Positions 10,382 to 17,839 of a stretch of DNA of 64,000 bases are shown piece by piece. The position numbers were made by a program, and so were the translations under genes. The stretch spans positions 1 to 64,000 of the forward strand of contig NZ_BMCR01000006.1 in the NCBI RefSeq assembly GCF_014635285.1, in the 5' to 3' direction. Source of the DNA: Stappia taiwanensis. GTDB lineage: Bacteria; Pseudomonadota; Alphaproteobacteria; Rhizobiales; Stappiaceae. How positions within the stretch are numbered: position 1 is the stretch's first letter; every line of letters starts with the position of its first letter. The notes below the pieces were generated by a model. The model did no database searches. It saw nothing but the letters and a program-made list of their open reading frames with translations, and was not told where the DNA came from.

Positions 10382-10780
10382 TCAGGCGTAGAGGCGCCGC
10401 TCTTCCTCGCGGACGATCCCATGCACCGCATCATGAACGGCGCGGCGGATCTCGGCGAGGGAGAAGGGCTTCACCACCACGTCGTGGACCAGGGCGTCAA
10501 GGCCGCTGGCCCGTTCGCGCTGATCGGCGAAGCCGGTCATCAGCAGGATCGGCACGTCGGGATAGTCGCGACCAGCCACCAGCGCGAAGGCGATGCCATC
10601 CATCACCGGCATCTTGATGTCCGACAGGATGAGGTCGAACGCCCCGTCCGCCCGGGCGAGGCTGGCGGCGGCGGCGGCGCCGTCCTCCTCGGCGATCACC
10701 GTATGGCCGTCCAGCTCAAGCGCGCGCTTGACGAAGCTGCGGACCGCTTCGTCGTCCTCGGCGAGTAGGATGTGGCTCAT
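10382..10780 (-). CDS. cpdR: CpdR-like single-domain response regulator
   Basis: Stand-alone receiver domain of 132 residues. LLAEDDEAVR holds the acidic pocket, Asp54 in LILSDIKMPVMDG is the phospho-acceptor, MTGF carries the switch Thr and VVKPFS has Lys104. The sequence pattern fits CpdR, the ClpXP adaptor that in Caulobacter and rhizobia promotes degradation of cell-cycle proteins and whose phosphorylation depends on CckA-ChpT. Start ATG 10780 has GGGAG upstream. Only 1 nt separates it from the hpt stop, so the two are translationally linked. This hpt-cpdR neighbourhood recurs in Hyphomicrobiales. Receiver-only proteins look alike, so the CpdR identity rests on sequence plus context. Confidence 0.78.
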   Translation of the reverse strand: MSHILLAEDDEAVRSFVKRALELDGHTVIAEEDGAAAAASLARADGAFDLILSDIKMPVMDGIAFALVAGRDYPDVPILLMTGFADQRERASGLDALVHDVVVKPFSLAEIRRAVHDAVHGIVREEERRLYA

Positions 10781-10781
10781 G

Positions 10782-11351
10782 TCACTCTCCCGTTTGCTCT
10801 TCCGCCTGCCCTTCGGTGTCCTGAACCACGTAGCCGATGAAGGGGAGCTGGCGCCATTTGTGGCCCATGTCCATTCCATAGCCGACGACGAATTTGTCGG
10901 GACAGGTAAAGCCGACGTAATCCGCGGAAATGGCGGTTTTGCGGCGCATCGGCTTGTCGAGCAGCGCGGCGATGCGGACCGATCCGGCGCCGCGCCCGCT
11001 GAGCCGTTCCTTGGCGAAGGCAAGTGTCCGCCCACTTTCCAGAATGTCGTCCACCAGAACGATGTCCCGTCCCGCCACGTCGCTTTCGACATCGCGCAGG
11101 ACCTTGATCTCGCCCGAGGATTCCGTGCCGGCGCCATAGCTTGAGAGATGGATGAACTCCATCTCCGGTTCAAGACCGATCCTGTGCAACGCCCGCACCA
11201 GATCGGCGGCGAACATGAAACTGCCCTTCAGAACGGCGATGACCAACAGCCCGGACGGGACGTCGGCGGCAATGTGCCGCGCCAGGTCCTCGACCCGGCT
11301 GGCGATTTCGGTCTCGTCGTAAAGGGTGTGAATGTCAGGCTTGCGCCCCAT
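10782..11351 (-). CDS. hpt: Hypoxanthine (guanine) phosphoribosyltransferase
   Basis: Purine salvage: converts hypoxanthine or guanine plus PRPP to IMP or GMP in the cytosol. At 189 residues it is a type I PRTase with the PRPP-binding loop IVLVDDILESGRT at residues 97-109, the flexible loop region SSYGAGTESSG and the base-contacting FVVGYGMDMGHKWR near the end. Its ATG overlaps the stop of the zinc-ribbon gene by one base (TAATG), and cpdR follows after one base, giving a tight three-gene operon. Confidence 0.93.
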   Translation of the reverse strand: MGRKPDIHTLYDETEIASRVEDLARHIAADVPSGLLVIAVLKGSFMFAADLVRALHRIGLEPEMEFIHLSSYGAGTESSGEIKVLRDVESDVAGRDIVLVDDILESGRTLAFAKERLSGRGAGSVRIAALLDKPMRRKTAISADYVGFTCPDKFVVGYGMDMGHKWRQLPFIGYVVQDTEGQAEEQTGE

Positions 11352-12319
11352 TATGATTTCGCCTGTTTCTGTTTGCGTTCGACAAAACGAACCTGAATGT
11401 CCGCAGCCAGTTCCGGGGGGGCTGACAAGCGGGTGCGGAAACGTGTGGTGGCCCCGGGGTCGAGGCGCTGAAGCCTGGGCTCGACCACCCAGGCATAGAT
11501 CTCCTGTGCGTCCTCGCTGCGCAAGGCAAACCGCAGCGCCGGTACCCGGGAGGGCTCCTGGGTAATGTTCTCGATGGTGCCCTCCACCACCAGCACAATG
11601 GTCCCTTTTTCCAGTTCGCGGAAGGTCCGGAGGTCGCGGAATTCCAATCCGCGCAGATTAACCTCGAAACCGGCAAGAGCGAACAACCCGGCAAGATCGG
11701 GCATGCGTGCGACAATCGGCGTGCGGAAGGCGATAAACAGAGCGCATAGCGCCAGCGCTCCGGCGAAGAGGCCGGCACCGAGCACCCGGCGGGGCTTGAT
11801 CTGGCGCAGCCGCCGGCCCAGGGCTCCGGCAAGGGCGGCAACGGGCGACCGGCGCTTCTTGGGCTTCACGTTGATCTTGGGCTTGCGGGCCAGGGTCTCG
11901 ATATCCACCGGCGCCGCCGGCGTCTCTTCATCCTTGCCGCTGTCTTGAGGGACGCTGTCGAACGTGTCCAGTGTGTCGAGGGCGGCGCTGTCCGCCGGCC
12001 GGCTGAACGCGTCCTCCATGTCGGCGGGAGGCGCCTGGTCGGATGCGGTGTTGGGCGCAGGGTCGAAAGAGCTGTCACTCTCCCCGGAGAGGCTGTTGTC
12101 CTGTGCGGCGGTGGCGGTCTGGTCCGGATCGATGGCTTCCTGCGCGGACATCTCCGACGGCCAGTCGGTTTCCTCATGTGCATCGGTTTCGGCCGCCGGC
12201 GTCGGATCGGCATGCCAACGGGAGCCGCAGCGGGTGCATTTCACGCTGCGTCCGGCCGGTCCCAATGCTTCGGCGGTCACCTCATAGGAGGTGCCACAGT
12301 CCGGGCATGTGATTTTCAT
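11351..12319 (-). CDS. MJ0042-type zinc-ribbon membrane protein
   Basis: A 322-residue protein of unknown function. The N-terminal MJ0042 zinc ribbon has Cys5, Cys8, Cys28 and Cys31 (CPDCG ... CTRCGSRW). A long acidic, low-complexity linker (residues 38-145) precedes a basic patch and one membrane helix (about 179-199). The C-terminal domain resembles the DUF3426 type, with VEGTIENITQEPSRVPALR, a fold often seen in adhesion- or TonB-like predicted regulators. Its start is divergent from ftsE, and the pairing of such a zinc-ribbon gene with ftsEX is common in Hyphomicrobiales. It is first in the operon with hpt and cpdR. Confidence 0.8.
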   Translation of the reverse strand: MKITCPDCGTSYEVTAEALGPAGRSVKCTRCGSRWHADPTPAAETDAHEETDWPSEMSAQEAIDPDQTATAAQDNSLSGESDSSFDPAPNTASDQAPPADMEDAFSRPADSAALDTLDTFDSVPQDSGKDEETPAAPVDIETLARKPKINVKPKKRRSPVAALAGALGRRLRQIKPRRVLGAGLFAGALALCALFIAFRTPIVARMPDLAGLFALAGFEVNLRGLEFRDLRTFRELEKGTIVLVVEGTIENITQEPSRVPALRFALRSEDAQEIYAWVVEPRLQRLDPGATTRFRTRLSAPPELAADIQVRFVERKQKQAKS

Positions 12320-12621
12320 TGTGGACGAAACCTCGTCATATCCACAAACCTGTCACGTTCTCGCACGGGGCGGTCCCATGCCGCCGGTCGCGCATTCCCC
12401 TGGCTATCCCACAGGCGGTTAATCTGCCTGTTTACAGGCGTTTCGGCCAGTCGTCGCCCCCGAACCAGCCTGAACCGCTGGCCGCATACGCCCGGCCTCC
12501 GACCTTGCGCTGGCGCGCGATGGTCGAAAGCTGCCGGTTGCCCATGACGCCCGCATATCGTTAATGAAGCGTTAAAGGCATGCGGGTAGCCTGCGGGCAC
12601 GCGTGCAGGAGAGGGTATTCC
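12320..12621. other. Divergent control region, zinc-ribbon operon / ftsEX
   Basis: 302 bp without a convincing gene. It must hold promoters for both directions. The ftsE side contains an exact CtrA-type box at 12561-12575. The half nearest the zinc-ribbon gene is less GC-rich than the surroundings. I could not assign -35/-10 elements with confidence. Confidence 0.6.
12561..12575. promoter_or_regulatory. CtrA-type box TTAA-N7-TTAA upstream of ftsE
   Basis: TTAA (12561-12564), seven bases TGAAGCG, TTAA (12572-12575). It lies 46 bp before the GTG start of ftsE, a distance at which CtrA could regulate the ftsEX promoter. It is an exact consensus match in AT-poor DNA; occupancy is inferred. Confidence 0.62.
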
Positions 12622-13281
12622 GTGATCCGTTTCGAAAATGTCGGGCTACGCTACGGTATGGGGCCGGAGGTGTTGCGCGATCTGTCCTTCGAGATCAAGC
12701 CGCAGTCGTTCCAGTTCCTGACCGGTCCGTCCGGCGCCGGCAAGACGAGCCTGATGCGGCTCTTGTTCCTGTCGCTGACGCCGACCCGCGGCTTGATCAA
12801 GGCGTTTGGCAAGGACACGTCGGCCCTGAAGACAAGCCAGATCCCGGCACTTCGCCGGCGGATCGGCATCGTCTTTCAGGATTTCCGTCTGCTCGATCAT
12901 CTGACGACCTATGAAAATGTCGCCCTGCCGCTGCGGGTGGTGGGGCAGGAGGAGAGCCAGTACCGTTCCGATGTGGTGGAGCTGCTCAAATGGGTCGGGT
13001 TGGGCGAGCGGATGCACGTGCTGCCGCCGGTGCTGTCAGGCGGAGAAAAGCAGCGTGCGGCCATCGCCCGGGCGCTGATCACCCGGCCGGAGCTGCTGCT
13101 GGCGGATGAGCCGACCGGCAACGTCGATCCGCCGCTCGCCCGCCGGCTCTTGCGCCTCTTCATCGAACTGAACCGGCTTGGCACCTCCGTGGTCATCGCC
13201 ACCCACGATCTGGCGTTGATGGAGCAGGTCGATGCGCGCAGGATGGAACTGGGCGAAGGACGGCTTGTGATCCATGACTGA
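12622..13281 (+). CDS. ftsE: Cell division ATP-binding protein FtsE
   Basis: Cytoplasmic ATPase of the FtsEX complex, which signals to periplasmic peptidoglycan hydrolases at the division site. The 219 residues include Walker A GPSGAGKT (35-42), the ABC signature LSGGEKQRAAIARAL (from about 139) and Walker B LLLADEPTGNVD (from about 157). GTG 12622 with AGGAGAGGG upstream gives the conserved MIRFENVGLRYG start; the frame extends 14 codons further up without homology. ftsX overlaps by 8 bp. A CtrA-type box precedes the gene. Confidence 0.95.
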   Translation: MIRFENVGLRYGMGPEVLRDLSFEIKPQSFQFLTGPSGAGKTSLMRLLFLSLTPTRGLIKAFGKDTSALKTSQIPALRRRIGIVFQDFRLLDHLTTYENVALPLRVVGQEESQYRSDVVELLKWVGLGERMHVLPPVLSGGEKQRAAIARALITRPELLLADEPTGNVDPPLARRLLRLFIELNRLGTSVVIATHDLALMEQVDARRMELGEGRLVIHD

Positions 13282-14341
13282 TACACCCGCGAAGAAAGCC
13301 CCTGGGGGAGCCGCGCCGCATCGGATGCCGCCCCGTCCGGGGAAGCCTGCAAGACCGGCGAAGCGATCCGGTCCGTCCGGGGTGGAGAAGCTGCGCTCCA
13401 GCCTGAAGCGACGCATGGCCCGGCCCGGTGCCCGGGGCGAGCTGCGCCCCTCCGCGCCGATCGTTCCCTCCCAGGCGGTCGCTGGTCGGGCGTTGACGCT
13501 GGTGGTGGCGATCATGAGCTTTCTCGCCTGCCTGACGGTGGGCGCGGTGACCATCATCCACGAGGCGGCCAATGCCTGGTCGAACGATCTGGTGCGCGAG
13601 GTGACGATCCAGATCCGCCCGGCGGATGGGGTCGACATGCTGCGCGAGATCGAAAAGGCGATTGCCGTCGCGCGTGAGTTTCCCGGGGTGGGGGCGGTGC
13701 GCGCCCTGTCCGATGAGGAAACCAAGGATCTGTTGCAGCCCTGGCTTGGGGCCGGTCTCGATCTGGAAAGCCTGCCGGTGCCGCGCCTGATCCAGGTGAA
13801 TATCGCCGATGCGTCAATCCTAGATCTTGCCGGCCTGCGCCAGGCCGTGGTCGAGCAGGTCAATGGCGCCAGCCTGGATGATCATTCCCTGTGGACCGAT
13901 CGGCTCGCGGCAATGGCCAATGCGGTGGTGTTCGGCGGGGTGGCAATCCTGGCGCTGGTGCTCGGATCGATGGTGCTCTCGGTGGTATTCGCGACCCGGG
14001 CGGCAATGGCCGGCAACCGGGATGTGGTCGAGGTGCTGCATTTCGTCGGCGCCGAGGATGGCTTCGTGGCGCGGGAGTTTCAGCGCCATTTCCTGCTGCT
14101 TGGGCTGAAGGGCGGTCTCGCCGGCGGTCTGGCCGCCTGCGCCGTGTTCCTTGTGCTCGGCGTCCTTGCCGACGGCAGCACCGGCCTTGCCGGCATGGAA
14201 CAGGCGGTGGTGCTGTTCGGCGGGGTCTCCGTCGGGCTCGCCGGCTATCTCGGCGTTCTGGCGGTGATCTTCCTGGTGACCGTGCTGACGGCGGCGACCT
14301 CACGGGTCGCGGTGCACGCGCATCTGCGCCGCATCGAGTGA
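13274..14341 (+). CDS. ftsX: Cell division protein FtsX
   Basis: Inner-membrane partner of FtsE. It has an unusually long Pro/Arg/Ala-rich cytoplasmic N-terminus (residues 1-75), then a first membrane helix (LVVAIMSFLACLTVGAVTII). A periplasmic loop of about 120 residues follows, then three C-terminal helices including VFGGVAILALVLGSMVLSVV. That is the standard FtsX four-helix topology. 355 residues is longer than E. coli-type FtsX mainly through the N-terminal tail. The ATG lies inside the end of ftsE (8-bp overlap), indicating translational coupling. The acyltransferase and YdcF genes that often follow ftsX in related genomes are absent; a bidirectional terminator comes next. Confidence 0.93.
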   Translation: MTDTPAKKAPGGAAPHRMPPRPGKPARPAKRSGPSGVEKLRSSLKRRMARPGARGELRPSAPIVPSQAVAGRALTLVVAIMSFLACLTVGAVTIIHEAANAWSNDLVREVTIQIRPADGVDMLREIEKAIAVAREFPGVGAVRALSDEETKDLLQPWLGAGLDLESLPVPRLIQVNIADASILDLAGLRQAVVEQVNGASLDDHSLWTDRLAAMANAVVFGGVAILALVLGSMVLSVVFATRAAMAGNRDVVEVLHFVGAEDGFVAREFQRHFLLLGLKGGLAGGLAACAVFLVLGVLADGSTGLAGMEQAVVLFGGVSVGLAGYLGVLAVIFLVTVLTAATSRVAVHAHLRRIE

Positions 14342-14433
14342 ACCTGCCCTTGCAGCGTTGATGCGGGCGGCGCCCCGGCCGTCCGCGTGGACGATCCTTC
14401 CGAGGCCCGAGCCCTTCTTCCGGAGGCAAGACA

Positions 14434-14462
14434 CAAAAAAAGCGACCCGAAGGTCGCTTTTT
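14434..14462. terminator. Bidirectional terminator between ftsX and rplS
   Basis: An A-run (14434-14440), then stem GCGACC (14441-14446), loop CGAA, GGTCGC (14451-14456) and a T-run to 14462. It can terminate both the plus-strand ftsX transcript and the minus-strand rplS transcript. Confidence 0.92.
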
Positions 14463-14504
14463 CCGTTTTTATGCCGCGGCAACAGCGCGGGCGCGCAGGC
14501 CGAT

Positions 14505-14969
14505 TTATTCGGCGGCAGCTTCCGCGGCAGCAGCCTTGCGCTCGGCTTCCTTGGCCGCCTTGGCGCTGGCCAGCTCGGCCTTGGCAGCGTCGTTGAGCTT
14601 GCGGGCGCGGGTGTTGGTCGCCTCGACGATACGGGCGGACTTACCGCGACGGCCGCGCAGGTAGTAGAGCTTGGCGCGACGCACCTTACCGCGACGAACC
14701 ACCTCGACGCCCTCGATCATCGGCGAGAAGATCGGGAACACACGCTCCACACCTTCGCCGTAGGAGATCTTGCGGACGGTGAAGCTCTCGTTGATGCCGC
14801 CGCCGGACCGGGCGATGCAAACGCCTTCATAGGCCTGGACACGGGTGCGGTTGCCTTCCGTGACCTTGACGTTGACGCGGATCGTGTCGCCTGCGGAAAA
14901 CTCCGGGAGCTTGCGGGCGGCTTCGATCTTCGCCATTTCCTCGGCGTTGAGCTGCTCGATGATGTTCAT
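14505..14969 (-). CDS. rplS: 50S ribosomal protein L19
   Basis: Large-subunit protein at the 30S/50S interface. The core is typical: [58 protein letters not shown]. The 154 residues include an Ala/Lys/Glu-rich C-terminal extension of about 35 residues common in Hyphomicrobiales. ATG 14969 with AAGGTAG upstream is the start; the open frame continues upstream without homology. It is last of the ffh-rpsP-rimM-trmD-rplS group, with 208 bp between trmD and itself, so it may have an extra promoter. Confidence 0.97.
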   Translation of the reverse strand: MNIIEQLNAEEMAKIEAARKLPEFSAGDTIRVNVKVTEGNRTRVQAYEGVCIARSGGGINESFTVRKISYGEGVERVFPIFSPMIEGVEVVRRGKVRRAKLYYLRGRRGKSARIVEATNTRARKLNDAAKAELASAKAAKEAERKAAAAEAAAE

Positions 14970-15177
14970 GGCACTACCTTTGGATGTTCGCTCGGTCAGA
15001 GCGTCCGCAAACGATCGAGCCGCCGGGACGAATTCACCGTAGTTTTGGCCAGACCGGGCGGTGCGCCCGGGAATTGAGATCAGGCTTCCGCGCGGCGTTG
15101 CGACCACCATGGATCGCACGCGGCACCGCATTGCGGAACCCGTGTGGCGCGGGTGATACCGCAGCCCGCAGCGTTTG

Positions 15178-15912
15178 TCATCTGTTTTCTGCCTTTCCGG
15201 GGCCGTCGGCCGGCGGCTGCGTGCGGGTATGGGCCTGCCACAGGTCCGGGCGCCGTTCCCGGGTCAGCCGTTCGGCCTCTTCGCGCCGCCAGGCGTCGAT
15301 CCGGGCGTGATCGCCAGAGGCGAGGATCGGGGGAATGTCCTGCCCCTCGAAGCTGCGCGGGCGGGTGTAGTGGGGATGCTCCAGCAGGCCGGTCTCGAAG
15401 CTCTCCAGCGCGCCGCTCTCGGCATTGCCCATGACCCCGGGGATCAGCCGCACCACCGCATCCAGCAGCACCATGGCGGCGATTTCGCCGCCGGAGAGAA
15501 TGTAGTCGCCAATCGAGACCTCGGTAAGGCCTCGGCCGGTGATGACGCGCTCATCGACGCCCTCGAAGCGGCCGCAGACGATGACCACACCCGGGCCGGC
15601 GCCGATGTCGCGCACCAGCGACTGGGTCAAGGGGCGGCCGCGCGGGCTCATCAAGAGGCGCGGGCGGGGATCCTCCGGTGGGCTTGTCGCGTCGATCGCC
15701 CGGGCCAGCACGTCCGCGCGCAGCACCATGCCGGCGCCGCCGCCGGCCGGGGTGTCATCGACCGAGCGGTGGCGGTCGGTGGCGTGGTCGCGGATCTGTC
15801 GGGCCTCCAGTTCCCAGTCGCCCCGTTCCAGCGCCCGGCCGGCGAGGCTGGCGCCGAGCGGACCGGGAAACATGTCCGGGTAAAGGGTGAGGATCGAAGC
15901 CTTGAAGGTCAT
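15178..15912 (-). CDS. trmD: tRNA (guanine-37-N1)-methyltransferase
   Basis: SPOUT-class enzyme making m1G37 in tRNAs with SAM, which prevents +1 frameshifting. The 244 residues fit the family. The start [20 protein letters not shown] is canonical. The SAM-binding deep trefoil knot is [15 protein letters not shown] and [22 protein letters not shown]-terminal helical domain ends in [15 protein letters not shown]. Gene order rimM then trmD is conserved, but here an oppositely oriented VanZ-like gene lies between them. Confidence 0.97.
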   Translation of the reverse strand: MTFKASILTLYPDMFPGPLGASLAGRALERGDWELEARQIRDHATDRHRSVDDTPAGGGAGMVLRADVLARAIDATSPPEDPRPRLLMSPRGRPLTQSLVRDIGAGPGVVIVCGRFEGVDERVITGRGLTEVSIGDYILSGGEIAAMVLLDAVVRLIPGVMGNAESGALESFETGLLEHPHYTRPRSFEGQDIPPILASGDHARIDAWRREEAERLTRERRPDLWQAHTRTQPPADGPGKAENR

Positions 15913-16036
15913 GTCTGTCTTTCGCGAAACCCTGCCGGGGAGCGGTCCCCCGGCGATGCTGCCGGCCACTGGCCGGTGACACGTTTGATTAACAGGTGTC
16001 GGCGCAAGATGGGAGCCCGCCGCTGGAGCCCTGCCC

Positions 16037-16540
16037 ATGTCCTTGCCCCATATCAGCATAGCCTATCCCCGCTGGATCCGGCGGTATGTCGATCGGGACT
16101 ATCTCGATCTGTCGCCGAGCCGGGTTTTGCCGATGGCGGTCCTGCTTGTCTATGGGGTGGCGGTGGGGCTGGTGTTCAACACTGGTATCGACCACCCTTA
16201 TGACAAGCTCCAGCATCTGGTGTTCTTCGGTCTGCTGACGCTGGCGATCCACGCGCTCTTCTGTTGTCGGTTGCGGATCTCGGCAGGGGAGGCGATGCTC
16301 GCCGGTCTCGCCGGCGAAGGGGTGCAGGCGCTGACGCCGCATCACCAGGCCTCCTTGCTCGATGTCGCCGCCAATTCGGTTGGCGTCGCGATCGTGGTCG
16401 CGGCGATCATGCTGGTCCGCGCCGAGACGCGGATCGCCGAAGAGGAAGCTGTCGCTTCGGAAGGTGGCCCGGCGCCGGGTCAGTCCGCCGCCGGGGTGCT
16501 TGTCTCATCCTCGTCCGTCTCGCCATCCTCGTCCTCGTAG
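16037..16540 (+). CDS. VanZ-like membrane protein
   Basis: A 167-residue predicted inner-membrane protein with three to four hydrophobic helices: [18 protein letters not shown], a [18 protein letters not shown] helix, and [20 protein letters not shown]. The motifs [10 protein letters not shown] and [24 protein letters not shown] are those of the VanZ family, whose function outside glycopeptide resistance is unknown. It lies on the plus strand between rimM and trmD. Its last 61 bp overlap the 3' end of rimM tail-to-tail, so its low-complexity Ser/Val tail is the antisense of RimM's acidic tail. The start has only a weak ribosome site. Confidence 0.8.
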   Translation: MSLPHISIAYPRWIRRYVDRDYLDLSPSRVLPMAVLLVYGVAVGLVFNTGIDHPYDKLQHLVFFGLLTLAIHALFCCRLRISAGEAMLAGLAGEGVQALTPHHQASLLDVAANSVGVAIVVAAIMLVRAETRIAEEEAVASEGGPAPGQSAAGVLVSSSSVSPSSSS

Positions 16541-17043
16541 GCCGGCGGCGGAACGATGGTGATCCGCCCGGCGCCGAGATCGATGTCGGGAACGCAAGCC
16601 TGGGTGAAGGGGACGAAGTAGGACGCCGCCGTCTCCGGCTTGATTTCCACCAGCGTGCCGGCACCGAAATCGGGCAGGGCGATTACCGTGCCCAGCACGG
16701 TGCCGTCCACATCGACCGCAGTCAGCCCGAGCAGGTCGGCGTGGTAGAAGGTGTCGTCCTCGTCCAGATCCGGCAGCGCGTCACGGGCAACGAACAGATC
16801 CTCGCCATTGAGCGCTTCGGCCGCGTTGCGGTCGTCGACCCCCTTGAAGCGGGTGACCACCACGGATTTCTGCACCCGGGCACTTATCACCTCAAGTCGG
16901 CGTGACCCGTCCCGCGTCTCCAGCAGGCCGTAGTCGGCAAAGGAAAGCGGGTCGTCGCCATAGGGCTTGACCCGCACCTCCCCGCGAACGCCATGCGGCG
17001 CGCCGATACGGGCGATCATGATGCGGTCGGCGGGGGCGCTCAT
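16480..17043 (-). CDS. rimM: 16S rRNA processing protein RimM
   Basis: 30S assembly factor that binds S19 and helps 16S maturation. MIARIGAPHGVRGEVRVKPY is the N-terminal RimM domain. The linker and C-terminal PRC-barrel follow (FYHADLLGLTAVDVDGTVLG, VPFTQACVPDIDLGAGRITI). The 187 residues end in an acidic tail ([12 protein letters not shown]) encoded opposite the VanZ-like gene's 3' end. It is 67 bp downstream of rpsP and in the same transcription unit by order. Confidence 0.96.
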   Translation of the reverse strand: MSAPADRIMIARIGAPHGVRGEVRVKPYGDDPLSFADYGLLETRDGSRRLEVISARVQKSVVVTRFKGVDDRNAAEALNGEDLFVARDALPDLDEDDTFYHADLLGLTAVDVDGTVLGTVIALPDFGAGTLVEIKPETAASYFVPFTQACVPDIDLGAGRITIVPPPAYEDEDGETDEDETSTPAAD

Positions 17044-17110
17044 TGCAAGGCTCCCGCCAGACCGTTCACGATCGCAGCGTCATGCGCGGCGTTTCGCATG
17101 TTTTTCTGGC

Positions 17111-17488
17111 TCACTCGGCCGCCGTTTCCTCGGCGGCGGCAGCGGCTGCGTCTTCAGCGGCCTGCTGCTTTGCCTCGGCGCGCTCCTTGGCCTTCTGGCC
17201 CGGCTCGGCCTTCTTCGGGTTGTTGCGCGCTTCGCGCTTCAGCATGCCGGCGGCATCGAGGAAGCGCAGGACGCGGTCGGTCGGCTTGGCGCCATGGCCG
17301 ATCCAGTACTGGATCCGCTCCTGGTTGAGGACGATGCGCTCGGCGTGGTCCTTCGGCAGCATCGGGTTGTAGCTGCCGACCTTCTCGATGAAGCGACCGT
17401 CGCGCGGCGAGCGCACATCGGCGATGACGATACGGTAGTAGGGACGCTTCTTGGCGCCACCACGGGCGAGACGGATTTTCAGAGCCAT
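17111..17488 (-). CDS. rpsP: 30S ribosomal protein S16
   Basis: Small-subunit assembly protein. [20 protein letters not shown] and the following ~80 residues are textbook S16. The C-terminal extension, rich in Ala/Glu/Lys, brings the length to 125, which is common in alphaproteobacteria. It lies 33 bp after the chorismate mutase stop. Confidence 0.98.
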   Translation of the reverse strand: MALKIRLARGGAKKRPYYRIVIADVRSPRDGRFIEKVGSYNPMLPKDHAERIVLNQERIQYWIGHGAKPTDRVLRFLDAAGMLKREARNNPKKAEPGQKAKERAEAKQQAAEDAAAAAAEETAAE

Positions 17489-17521
17489 TGAGGTTTCTCC
17501 TGTAGGGGTCGTTGTCGCCGC

Positions 17522-17839
17522 TCAGCGGCGAATGGCTTCGTGGTGCCGGATCACTTCCCGAACGATGAAGTTCAGGAATTTCTCGGCGAAATCGGGATCG
17601 AGATTCGCATCCCTGGCGAGGGCGCGCAGGCGCGCGATCTGCCGTTCCTCGCGCGCCGGATCGGCGGGCGGAAGATCATGTGTGGCTTTCAGCACGCCGA
17701 CTTTCTGCGTGCATTTGAAACGTTCGGCGAGAAGATGCACGAGCGCTGCGTCGATGTTGTCGATCGATCCGCGCAGGCGCTGCAGCTCTTCCAGCGGCGC
17801 GGCTTCGGCGCCGAGCAGGTGTTCCGCGCTGTCGCTCAT
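17522..17839 (-). CDS. Chorismate mutase (AroQ class)
   Basis: Small all-helical chorismate mutase converting chorismate to prephenate for Phe/Tyr. LEELQRLRGSIDNIDAALVHLLAERFKCTQKVG is split here as the first helix with the active-site Arg and Lys pattern. PADPAREERQIARLRALA and FAEKFLNFIVREVIRHHE follow. The 105 residues fit a monofunctional AroQ domain. The start overlaps the ffh stop by 4 bp (ATGA), so translation is coupled to ffh. The ffh-chorismate mutase-rpsP order is typical for Hyphomicrobiales. Confidence 0.93.
   Translation of the reverse strand: MSDSAEHLLGAEAAPLEELQRLRGSIDNIDAALVHLLAERFKCTQKVGVLKATHDLPPADPAREERQIARLRALARDANLDPDFAEKFLNFIVREVIRHHEAIRR

Noticed and set aside
12320-14341. 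Frameshift or loss in ftsX because of its long N-terminus
   Set aside because: The reading frame is continuous, the overlap with ftsE is intact and Pro/Arg-rich N-terminal tails are usual in alphaproteobacterial FtsX.
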